A stretch of 64,000 bases of DNA from Polynucleobacter sp. AP-Latsch-80-C2 (GCF_018882185.1 NZ_JACVOY010000003.1:166641-230640); one strand, 5' to 3'; shown: positions 9,120-21,196, numbered from the stretch's first letter. The notes: generated by a model not told the origin, from the sequence alone. Numbers and translations are program-made.

Positions 9120-10985
9120 ATGGCCTTATTACAAATCTCAGAACCCGGTAAGTCGCTTGCCCCTCATCAACGGCGCATTGCGGTTGGTATTGATTTGGGC
9201 ACTACGAATTCTTTGGTTGCAATTGTGCGCGATGCCTTGCCCAAAGTGTTGCCAGATTCTCAAGGGCGTGAATTGCTACCCTCCGTGGTGCGCTACCTCC
9301 CTAATGGAAGAACCCAGGCCGGCTTCGAAGCGCTTGAGAGTGTAGTGTCAGATCCAAAGAACACCATTGTTTCGGTGAAGCGCTATATGGGGCGCGGACT
9401 AAACGATATCGAGCATATTGAAAGTGCTCCCTACGAGTTTGTTGATCAGCCTGGCATGCTTAAGCTCAGAACGGTTGCGGGTGATAAGAGCCCCATCGAA
9501 GTTTCTGCGGAAATCCTCGCACGTTTGCGTCAGTTAGCTGAAGATTCAGTCTCTGATGAAATAGTGGGTGCGGTGATCACTGTGCCAGCCTATTTTGACG
9601 ATGCACAACGTCAAGCTACTAAAGATGCTGCTAAGTTAGCTGGCATTGAGGTGTTGCGATTATTAAATGAACCTACTGCAGCAGCAATTGCCTATGGCTT
9701 AGATAACACTTCTGAAGGTGTGTATGCCGTCTATGACCTCGGTGGCGGCACCTTTGATATTTCTATTCTGCGGATGAGTAAGGGTGTTTTTGAGGTGCTC
9801 TCCACCGGAGGGGATTCAGCCTTAGGTGGAGATGACTTTGATCATCGTTTGTATTGTTGGGTGATTGAGCAGGCAAAACTCCCGCCGCTATCCATTCACG
9901 ATCACCGTACTTTATTGCAAGCGTGTAAACACGCCAAAGAGTTGCTCAGTCATAACCCTTTGGCGCGAGTCCATGAGACTTTATCTGATGGCACTGTAGT
10001 AAATGTAGGCGTCAGTCAGGCCCAGTTTTTTGAGATTACCCAAAATTTAGTGAGCAAGACTTTGCTTGCTTGTAAAAAAGCTTTGCGGGATTCTGGCTTA
10101 AAGGCTGAAGATATCAAGGGCGTAGTAATGGTGGGTGGGTCAACGCGCATGCCAAATGTTCAGCGTGCTGTAGGAGAGTTATTCGGTACGCAACCCTTAA
10201 ATAATTTAAATCCCGATCAAGTAGTAGCGCTCGGTGCTGCAATGCAAGCTGACTTGTTAGCCGGTAATCAAAGTAAAGATGATGAGTGGTTGTTGTTGGA
10301 TGTGATTCCACTTTCCCTCGGTATTGAAACTATGGGTGGCTTAGTAGAAAAAATTATTCCTCGAAATACCCCAATACCTGTTGCAAGAGCACAAGACTTC
10401 ACGACATTTAAAGATGGTCAAACAGCGCTGGCAATTCAAGTAGTACAAGGTGAGCGTGAGCTTGCTCAGGATTGCCGTTCCTTAGGTAAGTTTGAATTGC
10501 GTGGCATTCCTGCTATGGCAGCTGGTGCAGCACGAATACGGGTGACCTTTCAGGTTGATGCTGATGGTTTGTTATCAGTAAGTGCAGTAGAGCAGGGCTC
10601 AGGTGTAAAGGCATCTATCGATATCAAGCCTTCCTATGGTTTGACCGATGCAGAAATCACCAGAATGTTGCAAGATGGTTTTTCCTCAGCAAAAGAAGAT
10701 TTGTTGGCAAGGTCTTTGCGCGAAGAGCAAGTGAATGCCCAAAGATTACTAGATGCTGTACAAACTGCGCTAGCAAGTGACAGAAGCTTGCTCTCAAAGG
10801 AAGATCAATCCTCCATTGATCATGAGATGGCTGTTCTACAAAAGATTTTGAATGAAGAAACAGATAGCGCCGTAGTGCGTAAGGCTGTTGATCACGCTGC
10901 TAAAGCAACAGATGATTTTGCGCAAATGCGTATGAATGCCAGCATTCAAAAGGCCTTATCAGGCAAGAATGTTGCCGAGATCTAA
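9120..10985 (+). CDS. hscA: Fe-S chaperone HscA (Hsp70 family)
   Basis: Specialised Hsp70 that releases clusters from IscU using ATP. The 621 residues have the actin-like nucleotide-binding domain ([12 protein letters not shown] near residue 23, [38 protein letters not shown]). The beta-sandwich substrate domain follows ([17 protein letters not shown]) and then a helical lid. It is shorter than DnaK and lacks the disordered DnaK tail, as expected for HscA. It begins 18 bp after hscB and is followed by fdx in the same operon. Confidence 0.95.
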   Translation: MALLQISEPGKSLAPHQRRIAVGIDLGTTNSLVAIVRDALPKVLPDSQGRELLPSVVRYLPNGRTQAGFEALESVVSDPKNTIVSVKRYMGRGLNDIEHIESAPYEFVDQPGMLKLRTVAGDKSPIEVSAEILARLRQLAEDSVSDEIVGAVITVPAYFDDAQRQATKDAAKLAGIEVLRLLNEPTAAAIAYGLDNTSEGVYAVYDLGGGTFDISILRMSKGVFEVLSTGGDSALGGDDFDHRLYCWVIEQAKLPPLSIHDHRTLLQACKHAKELLSHNPLARVHETLSDGTVVNVGVSQAQFFEITQNLVSKTLLACKKALRDSGLKAEDIKGVVMVGGSTRMPNVQRAVGELFGTQPLNNLNPDQVVALGAAMQADLLAGNQSKDDEWLLLDVIPLSLGIETMGGLVEKIIPRNTPIPVARAQDFTTFKDGQTALAIQVVQGERELAQDCRSLGKFELRGIPAMAAGAARIRVTFQVDADGLLSVSAVEQGSGVKASIDIKPSYGLTDAEITRMLQDGFSSAKEDLLARSLREEQVNAQRLLDAVQTALASDRSLLSKEDQSSIDHEMAVLQKILNEETDSAVVRKAVDHAAKATDDFAQMRMNASIQKALSGKNVAEI

Positions 10986-11018
10986 ACACAAAAAACTCAT
11001 AAAGAAGCAGAAAATACC

Positions 11019-11357
11019 ATGACGCAAATTGTTGTTCTACCCCATAGTGAGTACTGTCCTGAAGGCGCGGTTGTTGAGGTGGCTCCTGGAACCTCCATTT
11101 GCGAGGCCTTACTAGAGAATGACATTCCTATTGAGCATGCTTGCGATATGGTTTGTGCTTGCACAACTTGTCACGTGATTGTGAAAGAGGGATACCAGAG
11201 CCTAAATCCTCCGGATGAAAATGAGGAGGACATGCTTGATCGTGCTTGGGGCTTAAATCCGCAGTCTCGCCTATCCTGCCAAGCGATTGTTGCTCGTGAA
11301 GCGCTTGTGATCGAAATACCAAAGTACTCCATTAATCACGCCAAAGAAAGTCATTAA
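11019..11357 (+). CDS. fdx: ISC-type [2Fe-2S] ferredoxin
   Basis: Adrenodoxin-like ferredoxin that supplies electrons for cluster assembly. Cluster ligands are Cys42, Cys48, Cys51 and Cys87, the same positions as E. coli Fdx, with the extra conserved Cys46 in CDMVCACTTC. It is the last gene of the operon. No iscX follows; the next gene is convergent. The short spacer holds only a weak stem (TTAAG/CTTAA, 11364-11379) and not a convincing terminator. Confidence 0.95.
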   Translation: MTQIVVLPHSEYCPEGAVVEVAPGTSICEALLENDIPIEHACDMVCACTTCHVIVKEGYQSLNPPDENEEDMLDRAWGLNPQSRLSCQAIVAREALVIEIPKYSINHAKESH

Positions 11358-11375
11358 CCAAGATTAAGTTGAGTC

Positions 11376-12404
11376 TTAACGTTTTGGTGCTGTAGCAGTT
11401 GATTCTCGAATAACTAAATTAACATTAGCTTTAATTTTTTTGGGCAGGTTATCTACCCCATTGATTTGACAAATTAAGTGATTGGCAGCCTGTGCCCACA
11501 TACCTATTGCATCTATGTGGATTGTTGTCAGGCTTGGAAGTAGATGCCTAGAGATCTCTAGATCATCAAATCCCACAATGGACAGATCCTTAGGAACTTT
11601 AATCCCCTGTTTTTGAGCTTCCAATAATGCGCCCAATGCGAGTACGTCTTGGCCGCAAATAATGGCAGTAATTTTTGGGTTATTCAGTAATAGCTTCTTT
11701 AGACCAAGTCTTGCCTCTTGTAGTTCATAGCGGCATTCCACAATCATTTCAGGCTTGAGGTAAATCTTCTTTTCAGCCAGTAAGGCAAGTGTTCCGGCAA
11801 CACGGTCCTTTGCTCGATCATTGTTGGCGGTAATTCCGCTCAACATCCCAAAATGCTTGTGACCTTGATCCAGCAGGTGTTTGACGCCCAGCTTGATGGC
11901 TTCAGCGTTATCAAATCCAGAGGTATAGCCATTCAGAGGGGCAGCCAAGGATCCTACATGGATATAGGGAATATTGCGTGTCCTCATCAGCTTCAATGCT
12001 TCCCTTTGTTGACTGATACCAAAAAGGACTATTCCCTCTACACCTCTGGTGAGTAAATTGGTTATTTGTGTGGCTTCGATATTAGGGTCATAGTTGCTGC
12101 TAGCCACCAAGAGTTGATGGCCTGATTGGTTGAGCTGTCTTTGGAATTCAGATAGACCTTGGGCAAAGATAGCGTTATCTAAGGTTGGAACAATTGCGCC
12201 AATAGTGCCCGAGCGTTTTAGCATCAATGAGCGGGCTCCAGCGTTGGGAATGTAGCCAAGCCTCTTAATAACTGCATGTATCTTTTCTTTAAGGGCAGGG
12301 CTGACTGTCTCAGGTCGGTTGAGAGCGCGTGACACTGTTGCCGTAGAAACTTTTGCTGCAGCTGCAACATGATCAATGGTGATTGATCCGGTATTTTTTT
12401 TCAT
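11376..12404 (-). CDS. LacI-family transcriptional regulator of the sulfonate uptake/oxidation genes
   Basis: DNA-binding repressor of the LacI/GalR family, 342 residues. An N-terminal helix-turn-helix with VSTATVSRALNRPETVS and hinge region (GYIPNAGARSLM) is followed by a periplasmic-binding-protein-like sensor domain with VEGIVLFG and SIVGFDDLEIS. It is divergent from the ABC transporter operon. Perfect and near-perfect AAGCGCTT-centred palindromes lie at the first permease gene and before the hpsN-like gene, the classic LacI-family operator form, so it probably controls both units. The ligand is unknown; DHPS or a downstream intermediate is a fair guess from context. No equivalent named regulator is recognised. 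Confidence 0.85.
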   Translation of the reverse strand: MKKNTGSITIDHVAAAAKVSTATVSRALNRPETVSPALKEKIHAVIKRLGYIPNAGARSLMLKRSGTIGAIVPTLDNAIFAQGLSEFQRQLNQSGHQLLVASSNYDPNIEATQITNLLTRGVEGIVLFGISQQREALKLMRTRNIPYIHVGSLAAPLNGYTSGFDNAEAIKLGVKHLLDQGHKHFGMLSGITANNDRAKDRVAGTLALLAEKKIYLKPEMIVECRYELQEARLGLKKLLLNNPKITAIICGQDVLALGALLEAQKQGIKVPKDLSIVGFDDLEISRHLLPSLTTIHIDAIGMWAQAANHLICQINGVDNLPKKIKANVNLVIRESTATAPKR

Positions 12405-12474
12405 CAGTGCCTAAGGGAAAGTCCTAGTCTAATTTAGCCGTTCTGGGTAATTTTGCTAACGAATTGTGGTTAGA

Positions 12475-12490
12475 ATGAAAGCGCTTACAT
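12475..12490 (+). promoter_or_regulatory. Candidate LacI-type operator O1 at the transporter operon start
   Basis: ATGAAAGCGCTTACAT is a 16-bp palindrome with one mismatched pair. It shares 13 of 14 core bases with the perfect palindrome at 16011-16026. It overlaps the start codon of the first permease gene, opposite the LacI-family regulator. Confidence 0.6.
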
Positions 12491-13278
12491 TTAGTTCATT
12501 CTATAAGGAATTGGAAATTTTTAGCAAGCTTTTATCCTTCTTTTTGTTCTGTGCGATTCTGCTGCTCGCTTGGTTTGGGCTGACAGAGTGGACGGGCACA
12601 ATCTCGAGCGCTAGATTTCCATCTCCCATAGAAACTTGGAATTCTTTCAAAATTATTGCCTTGCAGGGTTATGGCAACGGCAAGCTTCATCAGCATGTCT
12701 TGCAAAGTGTGATCTTAGTTACCTCCGGATTTTTGGTTTCTTCCTCATTAGGAATATTGCTTGGGATTCTGATGGGTGCCAATAAAAAAATTGAAGCCTT
12801 CGTCAATCCAATATTTTTAACCTTGAGGCCAATACCCCCATTAGCATGGATTCCTTTGGCTATTGTTTGGTTGGGGCTTGGTAACTCCGCTAAGGTAATG
12901 GTGATTTATGTAGCAGCCTTTGTGCCGGCAGTGATTAATAGTTTTACTGGCGTTAGATCAATAGAGGTACCCCAGCGAGAAGCCGCTGCTATGTTGGGTA
13001 TTAGCCGTTTTGCTTACTATCGCGAAGTGTTAATTCCTGGTGCGTTGCCCCTTATTTTTACTGGCTTACGCCTATCACTTCAGGCCTCCTGGACTACTTT
13101 AGTTGCGGCAGAATTAGTCGGTGCGACTTTAGGTTTGGGATCGATCCTAAATCAAGCGGCTCAAGACATTAATCCGGCCATGATTATGGTGGGCATGATT
13201 AGCGTAGCGATTTCTGGTTGGATAATGACTCAGATATTGGCTAAGGCTGAGCGCTATGCGATGCCTTGGAGAGCGTAA
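12475..13278 (+). CDS. ABC transporter permease (SsuC/TauC type), subunit 1
   Basis: Inner-membrane permease of an importer of the nitrate/sulfonate/taurine (NitT/TauT) family, about 267 residues from the ATG. It has roughly six membrane segments, beginning LLSFFLFCAILLLAWFGL. The cytoplasmic EAA loop EAAAMLGISRFAYYREVLIP contacts the ATPase. A GTG nine bases upstream is an alternative start. The gene begins inside a LacI-type operator, and its stop overlaps the next permease start as TAATG. The context (hpsN-like gene downstream, same regulator) points to uptake of a C3 sulfonate. The substrate is inferred. Confidence 0.85.
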   Translation: MKALTFSSFYKELEIFSKLLSFFLFCAILLLAWFGLTEWTGTISSARFPSPIETWNSFKIIALQGYGNGKLHQHVLQSVILVTSGFLVSSSLGILLGILMGANKKIEAFVNPIFLTLRPIPPLAWIPLAIVWLGLGNSAKVMVIYVAAFVPAVINSFTGVRSIEVPQREAAAMLGISRFAYYREVLIPGALPLIFTGLRLSLQASWTTLVAAELVGATLGLGSILNQAAQDINPAMIMVGMISVAISGWIMTQILAKAERYAMPWRA

Positions 13279-14063
13279 TGGCACGTCAAGAACGCTTAAA
13301 TCAAGGTGAGTTTGTATTGTGGACAGGGCTCGGTATTGCTAGCTTTGTTGGTTTTTGGTATCTCTTTGTCCTTTTAGGGGTGGTGCCAAAGCAATTTTTA
13401 CCGCCTCCACATGAGGTAGTTCTTAAGTTTATTCATTTGCTTAACGAGCCATTTTCTGGCTACACCTTATTGGCGCACATCGCTTCGAGTTTTCAACGCT
13501 TTTTGTATGGCTTCCTGGTGGCTGTCGTTATTGGTGTGCCGCTCGGTTTATTGATGGCCTTATCCAAATATGCAAATCAACTGATCACACCATTTTTTGA
13601 GAGTATTCGCTTTGTTGCTCCAATTGCTTGGGTTCCATTCGCAGCACTCTGGTTTGGAACTGGTATCGGTGGTCCGGTATTGGTGATCTTTATGGGGGCA
13701 TTTCCTCCGGTCTTAATTAATACTTATCGCGGAGCAATTCACGTAGATAAAAAATACCTTGAAGCAGCCAGAATGCTTGGGGCAGGTAAGTTGCGCTTGA
13801 TGACTGAAGTCTTATTTCCAGCGGCCATCCCATCCATCATTGCTGGCCTGCGGATATCTGCGGGCTTAGGTTGGCAATCCCTAGTTGGTGCTGAACTCAT
13901 TGTTGCATCTAGTGGCGTTGGTTACATGATGGTTAAAGGCCAGGCAAGTATTCAGACCGATATTGTGATGAGCGGCATGATTGCAATTGGTCTCATTGGT
14001 TTATTGATTGATGTGCTTTTAAGGCAGGCTGAAAAGTTCGCTGTTCACTATAGAGAAATTTGA
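13278..14063 (+). CDS. ABC transporter permease (SsuC/TauC type), subunit 2
   Basis: Second permease of the importer, 261 residues from the ATG that overlaps the previous stop (TAATG). An upstream TTG at 13266 is unlikely. The EAA loop reads EAARMLGAGKLRLMTEVLFP, and the segments GLGIASFVGFWYLFVLLG and LIGLLIDVLLRQAE are hydrophobic ends. Having two distinct permeases suggests a heterodimeric channel, unlike SsuC or TauC, each of which is encoded once. Confidence 0.85.
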   Translation: MARQERLNQGEFVLWTGLGIASFVGFWYLFVLLGVVPKQFLPPPHEVVLKFIHLLNEPFSGYTLLAHIASSFQRFLYGFLVAVVIGVPLGLLMALSKYANQLITPFFESIRFVAPIAWVPFAALWFGTGIGGPVLVIFMGAFPPVLINTYRGAIHVDKKYLEAARMLGAGKLRLMTEVLFPAAIPSIIAGLRISAGLGWQSLVGAELIVASSGVGYMMVKGQASIQTDIVMSGMIAIGLIGLLIDVLLRQAEKFAVHYREI

Positions 14064-14066
14064 TTT

Positions 14067-14864
14067 ATGGCAGATATTGTTTTCGATTCAGTAGAGCGCA
14101 GCTTTAAACAGGGCGGCAAAGAGTTTTTGGCTGTAGGCGGTGTTAACTTAACTGTTAAAGACAAAGAGTTTGTTGCGATTGTCGGCCCATCTGGTTGCGG
14201 AAAGACTACTTGTTTACGCATGGTAGCTGGCCTTGAAATGCCTAGCAAAGGGCGGGTACTTGTTGGCGGCAAAGAGGTAAAAGGGCCTGGACCAGACCGT
14301 GCAGTGGTATTCCAGCAATTCGCTTTATTTCCATGGAAAACAGTTCAAGAGAATATTGAGTTTGGCCTGAAATCCATGGGTATGAGTGCGACTGAAAAGC
14401 GAGATAAAACTGCCCGTTTAATTTCGCTGATGGGTTTAGAGGGATATGAGCAGGCCTATCCTCATCAATTGTCTGGCGGTATGCAGCAACGAGTGGCTAT
14501 TGCGCGTGCCTATGTCCTAGAGCCAGAAGTGCTTTTGATGGATGAGCCATTCGGCGCCTTAGATGCACAAACACGTGTAGTGATGCAGGAAGAGCTTGTA
14601 AGGCTTGCCCGTAAGAATCCTAAAACTGTCTTATTTATCACCCACGCTGTTGAAGAGGCGGTGTATCTCGCTGATCGTGTCGTGGTGATGTCCAGAAGGC
14701 CTGGTCTGATTCGGGATGTGATCGAGATTAAGCCTATTCGTGAAAAAGAAGGTTGGGATACACATACTCGTATTGAGGATGTCATGGATTTGAGTTCTTT
14801 TGTGCAGTTACGTAGTCAGATTTGGAAGTTGTTACGCGAGCAAAACCTAGGTGTTGATCATTGA
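14067..14864 (+). CDS. ABC transporter ATP-binding protein (SsuB/TauB type)
   Basis: ATPase that drives the importer. Walker [10 protein letters not shown], signature LSGGMQQRVAIARA and Walker [13 protein letters not shown] are complete, with the switch histidine in LFITHAVEEAV. The 265-residue length is normal for SsuB/TauB. It starts 3 bp after permease 2 and precedes the binding-protein gene. Confidence 0.9.
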   Translation: MADIVFDSVERSFKQGGKEFLAVGGVNLTVKDKEFVAIVGPSGCGKTTCLRMVAGLEMPSKGRVLVGGKEVKGPGPDRAVVFQQFALFPWKTVQENIEFGLKSMGMSATEKRDKTARLISLMGLEGYEQAYPHQLSGGMQQRVAIARAYVLEPEVLLMDEPFGALDAQTRVVMQEELVRLARKNPKTVLFITHAVEEAVYLADRVVVMSRRPGLIRDVIEIKPIREKEGWDTHTRIEDVMDLSSFVQLRSQIWKLLREQNLGVDH

Positions 14865-14895
14865 TTCACTTTTGTAATGTCTGAAGGAGATAAAA

Positions 14896-15960
14896 ATGCA
14901 ATTTAAAAAATCATTAGCAAGTATTTTGGGGGCAACGGTACTGGCAGCAGCAAGTGTTGGTAATGTCTATGCGCAAACAAAGCCTGCTTTAACCGAGATT
15001 AAAGTGAGTTATCAGCCTGCTTTGTATTGGGCACTTCCATTTTTTGTAGCAACGGAAAAAAACTGGTGGGGTGAATTAGGTCTTAAGCCAGAATTTAGTA
15101 CTTTCCCCGCTGGCGTTCCGCAAATTGCAGCATCTGCCTCTAAGTCATGGGATGTAGGTGGCACTGGATCTGTTCCTGCTGTATTGGGTTATGTCCGCTT
15201 TGGTATTAAGACTATCGGATTGAGTAATGATGAATCAGCAGGCAATGCGCTGCTTGCTACTAGTAAAGCTGCAGAGGCATTTACAGCCAACCCTCAATCA
15301 TTAAAAGGGCAGACCATTGTATTGACTGGTAACTCCACTGGAGATTATGCAGTTCAATCTTGTCTTAAGAAATATGGTTTAGCTAAGACTGATGTTGTTA
15401 TCAAGAATATGGGTCAGGGCGAAATTATTTCTGCCATGTCCTCGGGTAACGCTGACTTTGGTGGCTTGTGGGCACCAAATATTTATACGCTCGAAGAGAA
15501 GGCTGGAGCTAAGGTCATCTGTAGCGGTAAGGATGGTGGCGCTTTTGTTCCTGGCGCTTTGATCGTACGTGCTGATTATGCAAAAGAAAATCCACAGAAT
15601 GTAGCTAAGTTCCTCGCTGTGTATTTACGTGCCTGGAAGTGGATGAATGCTAATAAGCCACAAGCGATTGCCATGATGAAAAAGTTCTATGAGCAGGGTG
15701 GTGTCACAATTTCTGAGGCTTCAATGAAGAAAGAGTTTGATACCCGCCCTAACTATGACTTGGCAACTGAGTTGAAGATTATGGATAACTCTAAGGGCCC
15801 ATCACAAGTAGACGGCTGGTTTAATTCTATTGCCGCCTTTATGCAATCAACTGGCGCCATCCAAACTGTACCGCCAGCAAATGAATACATCACTGATGAA
15901 TTCATGAAGATGGTGAATGCAGATAAAAAACTGCGTGATTTTGCAAACAACTCTAAGTAG
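14896..15960 (+). CDS. Periplasmic substrate-binding protein of the sulfonate-type ABC importer (SsuA/NMT1-like)
   Basis: Captures the substrate in the periplasm. A Sec signal peptide is clear (KKSLASILGATVLAAASVG, cleavage near VYAQ). The mature part has the NMT1/TauA fold motifs: VSYQPALYWALPFFVATEKN, then GVPQIAASASKSWDVGG and SGNADFGGLWAPNI. A strong AAGGAG site precedes the ATG. A perfect 12-bp stem terminator follows, so the transporter forms its own transcription unit: two permeases, ATPase, binding protein. DHPS, sulfolactate or a related sulfonate is the expected ligand from context. Confidence 0.87.
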   Translation: MQFKKSLASILGATVLAAASVGNVYAQTKPALTEIKVSYQPALYWALPFFVATEKNWWGELGLKPEFSTFPAGVPQIAASASKSWDVGGTGSVPAVLGYVRFGIKTIGLSNDESAGNALLATSKAAEAFTANPQSLKGQTIVLTGNSTGDYAVQSCLKKYGLAKTDVVIKNMGQGEIISAMSSGNADFGGLWAPNIYTLEEKAGAKVICSGKDGGAFVPGALIVRADYAKENPQNVAKFLAVYLRAWKWMNANKPQAIAMMKKFYEQGGVTISEASMKKEFDTRPNYDLATELKIMDNSKGPSQVDGWFNSIAAFMQSTGAIQTVPPANEYITDEFMKMVNADKKLRDFANNSK

Positions 15961-15971
15961 TCGATAAAGCA

Positions 15972-18126
<2,155 letters not shown>

Positions 18127-18137
18127 GGATCGTAATT

Positions 18138-19142
18138 ATGAAAGCCTTGGTCTATACACAGCCAAATGAAATGCAGATCTTAGATCGTTCTTATCCTTCG
18201 CTGGATACTGAGGAGGTGGTACTCAAGATTGAGTCGGTGGGTATTTGCGGAAGTGATATGCACGCTTTTCATGGTCATGACCCTAGAAGAAAGCCGGGCT
18301 TAGTTTTAGGGCATGAATTTGCTGGAACCATTGCTGAAACCAGATCTTCGCTTTTTACCAAAGGGCAGAGAGTTACAGGCAATCCATTGATTACTTGTGG
18401 CCACTGCGAATATTGTCTGCAGGGAAGAAATAATTTGTGCGCGAATCGCACTATGGTGGGAATGACAAGACCGGGAGCTTTTGCTGAATATATGAGTATT
18501 CCTGCGAGCTCATTGATTGTCATACCCGAAGGCCTTAGTCTGGATGCTGCTGCATTGACTGAGCCAGCAGCCACTGCTGTTCATGCAATTAACTTATCAA
18601 TGCGAGCCCTTCAAAGACCTATTCAAGAATGTCGTGTTTTGATATTGGGTGGTGGCGCTATAGGAATGCTTTCTGCGTTGCTCTTGAAGCATTACGGGGT
18701 TGATGATTTAACGGTTGCCGAAGTAAACCCATTGCGCAGAAAAGCTATTGTGCAACATGTTGGCTGCAAGACGCTCAATCCTATTGATGAAAAAATAACT
18801 GAAAATTCAGTTGAATTTGTGATGGATTGCGTCGGTGCTGTAGTTACTCGCAACACAGCACTGGCTGCCGTAAAGCCGGGCGGTGTGATGATGCATGTAG
18901 GCCTTCAGGATTGGGCTAGCGAAATTGACATGAGAAAGCTTACGCTTGCTGAAATCACGCTGCTTGGAACCTACACCTACTCCACGGTTGATCTTCAAGC
19001 CACCGTTAATTTGCTCGCTCGCAATGCCTTTGGCGACTTGTCTTGGGTAGAAAAGCGGTCTTTAGATGATGGGCCTCAGGCCTTTAGTGACTTACATGCT
19101 GGAAAGACAGCTGCTGCAAAAGTTCTCCTAAAACCGTTTTAA
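18138..19142 (+). CDS. Zinc-dependent alcohol dehydrogenase (MDR), candidate second DHPS 2-dehydrogenase
   Basis: Medium-chain, sorbitol-dehydrogenase-like enzyme of 334 residues. Catalytic zinc ligands are in GICGSDMHAFHG and GHEFAGT. The structural-zinc loop CGHCEYCLQGRNNLC is complete, and LILGGGAIGMLSALL is the nucleotide-binding motif. It lies 11 bp after the SDR with AAGGA before the ATG. The pair of an SDR and an MDR next to an HpsN homologue mirrors the three-dehydrogenase logic of hpsNOP (two to racemise, one to oxidise at C3). The substrate is inferred from context. Confidence 0.8.
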   Translation: MKALVYTQPNEMQILDRSYPSLDTEEVVLKIESVGICGSDMHAFHGHDPRRKPGLVLGHEFAGTIAETRSSLFTKGQRVTGNPLITCGHCEYCLQGRNNLCANRTMVGMTRPGAFAEYMSIPASSLIVIPEGLSLDAAALTEPAATAVHAINLSMRALQRPIQECRVLILGGGAIGMLSALLLKHYGVDDLTVAEVNPLRRKAIVQHVGCKTLNPIDEKITENSVEFVMDCVGAVVTRNTALAAVKPGGVMMHVGLQDWASEIDMRKLTLAEITLLGTYTYSTVDLQATVNLLARNAFGDLSWVEKRSLDDGPQAFSDLHAGKTAAAKVLLKPF

Positions 19143-19162
19143 ATAATCGCGGGTTACTCAGT

Positions 19163-20311
19163 ATGCAATTTGTCTTTCATTCCACGCCCTCTATATTTGT
19201 AGAAAGAGGGGGCTCGGCCAGCCTTGCAAAAAAAATTCTGGAACGAGGCGGCAAATCTGTCTTAATTGTTACGGACCCCGGCGTTCTTTCTGCGGGCTTG
19301 CTAGATAAAGCGCTTCCCCCATTTAAAGAGTTAAAGCTCCCATTTCAGATTTTTTCCGATGTTGAGGCTGACCCTCCAGTCCCCGTAATTAATCAGGCGG
19401 TGAAGGTAGCGCAGGACTATAAAGCGGATTTCATTGTGGGCTTTGGTGGCGGTAGCTCGATGGATGTAGCTAAGCTTGTTGCTTTGTTAAGTCCTGGCAC
19501 TGAAAATCTTGCCGACATATACGGCATTGGAATGGCCAAAGGACCAAGATTACCTTTGATCCTGGTGCCTACAACTGCTGGTACAGGTTCTGAGGTAACG
19601 CAAAGCTCTGTAGTAACTGTCAGTGAAAGTGAAAAGAAGGGTGTTCTCTCACCCCATCTATTGCCAGATTTAGCAATATTGGATGCAGAGTTAACGCTTG
19701 GCTTGCCGGCCCACGTAACAGCCGCTACAGGAATAGATGCGATGGTCCATGCTATTGAGGCATATACAACCAAGCATCTTAAAAACCCGATGTCCGATTG
19801 CGTAGCCAAAGAGGCTCTACGTTTATTGGCAGGAAATCTTCATCAAGCCGTTAACTCTGGAAGCGATATTGTTGCGCGTGAAAACATGTTACTCGGTGCT
19901 TGTCTTGGAGGTATGGCATTTACTAATGCGCCAGTAGCAGGAGTTCATGCATTGGCATATCCGATTGGCGCAAGATTTCATGTGCCTCATGGCTTGTCCA
20001 ATTCCTTAATGTTGGCCCCGGTAATTCGCTTCAATATTGAAGTGGCACATTCCATGTATGCAGAGCTCGGGCAGATCATTAAACCAGGACTTAAGGGTAC
20101 AACTATCGAGCAGGCAAATGGATTGGCTGAGTATTTAGGCGGACTTGCTGGTGAGCTCGGTTTACCACAGCATTTAGTCGAGGTCGGCATTGCTGAGAGT
20201 GATATTGACCAGTTAGCCAAGGATGCCATGTTGCAAACCCGCCTTCTAAGCAACAGTCCACGTGAGATCACGCTCAGTGATGCTGCTGCTCTATATCGAG
20301 AAGCGCTATAG
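19163..20311 (+). CDS. Iron-containing alcohol dehydrogenase
   Basis: Group III (iron) alcohol dehydrogenase, 382 residues. GFGGGSSMDVAKL is the cofactor motif and PTTAGTGSEVT the conserved turn. Metal ligands are in GIDAMVHAIEAY (Asp, His) and HGLSNSLM plus the later His. It is fourth in the dehydrogenase unit. Family members are known to reduce sulfoacetaldehyde, so a sulfonated aldehyde or alcohol is a reasonable substrate, but no specific role can be assigned. It is convergent with, and overlaps by six bases, the LysR gene. Confidence 0.8.
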   Translation: MQFVFHSTPSIFVERGGSASLAKKILERGGKSVLIVTDPGVLSAGLLDKALPPFKELKLPFQIFSDVEADPPVPVINQAVKVAQDYKADFIVGFGGGSSMDVAKLVALLSPGTENLADIYGIGMAKGPRLPLILVPTTAGTGSEVTQSSVVTVSESEKKGVLSPHLLPDLAILDAELTLGLPAHVTAATGIDAMVHAIEAYTTKHLKNPMSDCVAKEALRLLAGNLHQAVNSGSDIVARENMLLGACLGGMAFTNAPVAGVHALAYPIGARFHVPHGLSNSLMLAPVIRFNIEVAHSMYAELGQIIKPGLKGTTIEQANGLAEYLGGLAGELGLPQHLVEVGIAESDIDQLAKDAMLQTRLLSNSPREITLSDAAALYREAL

Positions 20312-21178
20312 AGTTGATAAAAAATGTTGCTTGATGGCTAAAGTAATGTTTTGTCGACCATGCTTTTTACGCTCGAGCAATCCAACCTTACGATAGATTG
20401 CTTTTCCTGGTAATTCTTGAATCTTGAGTTGGCGGTCGCTTGACCAAGCAATATTAGCTAGCTTTGGAACAATGGAGTATCCAAGACCTTGTCTTACTAG
20501 CTCAATAATGGCTTCTACTGAGTTGAGCTCCATGCCATCTTGAATCTTGAGTTTATTAGCTCGAATCGTTTGATCTACAAGATGTCCTGTCCAAGTATTT
20601 CTCTCAAAGCGAATAAAGGGCAGTGGCTTATCAGTGCCGATAGAGCCTTTCTTTGGTTTGGGGGCGCTTGGATAAATCAAGATCATGGGTTCTTTATAGA
20701 GTTCGGTCCATTGGACGTTTTGCGGTAGGGCAAAAGGAGACTCTGTCACAATCGCAGCATCAAGACTGCCCTCAATCACTTGGTCTAAGAAGTTGCTAGA
20801 TAAGCCTGCAATTAATTTAATCTCAAGCTCTGGATAGTGTTGCTTTAACTCATTGAGTGTTTTGCCAAAAGCACCCATGAGTGTTGAGACCAGCGCACCT
20901 AAAACAATAGTCCCGCTTAGATCAGTCTTGAGATTTGCTCCCAGAGCTTCGTAGCGTGCAATGATTTCTTGAATTGGCTCTATTAAAGATCGGCCATGGC
21001 TATTTAGCGTAAGGGATCGTTTGGTCCTATCAAACAACTCAATACCAATTTCTTGCTCTAGTTGTTGTAATTGTTGCCCCGCAGCAGCAGCAGTCAGGCC
21101 AATTTCTCTCGCTGCAGCCGCCACACTCTTATGCCGAGTAATGGCAAGGAAATTTTTGAGGACTTTGATGCTGGACAT
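20306..21178 (-). CDS. LysR-family transcriptional regulator, divergent from the sulfite dehydrogenase genes
   Basis: LysR-type regulator of 290 residues. An N-terminal winged helix (FLAITRHKSVAAAAREIGLT) is followed by an effector domain (IVLGALVSTLMGAFGK, VRQGLGYSIVPKL). The recognition helix is unusually alanine-rich (TAAAAGQQLQQLEQ). It reads away from sorA. A CTTTATCTCAAAG motif in the shared intergenic region recurs twice before the frdB-like gene, suggesting that this protein controls both the sulfite dehydrogenase genes and the flavoprotein/hydratase operon. The effector is unknown. Confidence 0.87.
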   Translation of the reverse strand: MSSIKVLKNFLAITRHKSVAAAAREIGLTAAAAGQQLQQLEQEIGIELFDRTKRSLTLNSHGRSLIEPIQEIIARYEALGANLKTDLSGTIVLGALVSTLMGAFGKTLNELKQHYPELEIKLIAGLSSNFLDQVIEGSLDAAIVTESPFALPQNVQWTELYKEPMILIYPSAPKPKKGSIGTDKPLPFIRFERNTWTGHLVDQTIRANKLKIQDGMELNSVEAIIELVRQGLGYSIVPKLANIAWSSDRQLKIQELPGKAIYRKVGLLERKKHGRQNITLAIKQHFLSTL

Positions 21179-21196
21179 GCTTTCTATTATAAATAT

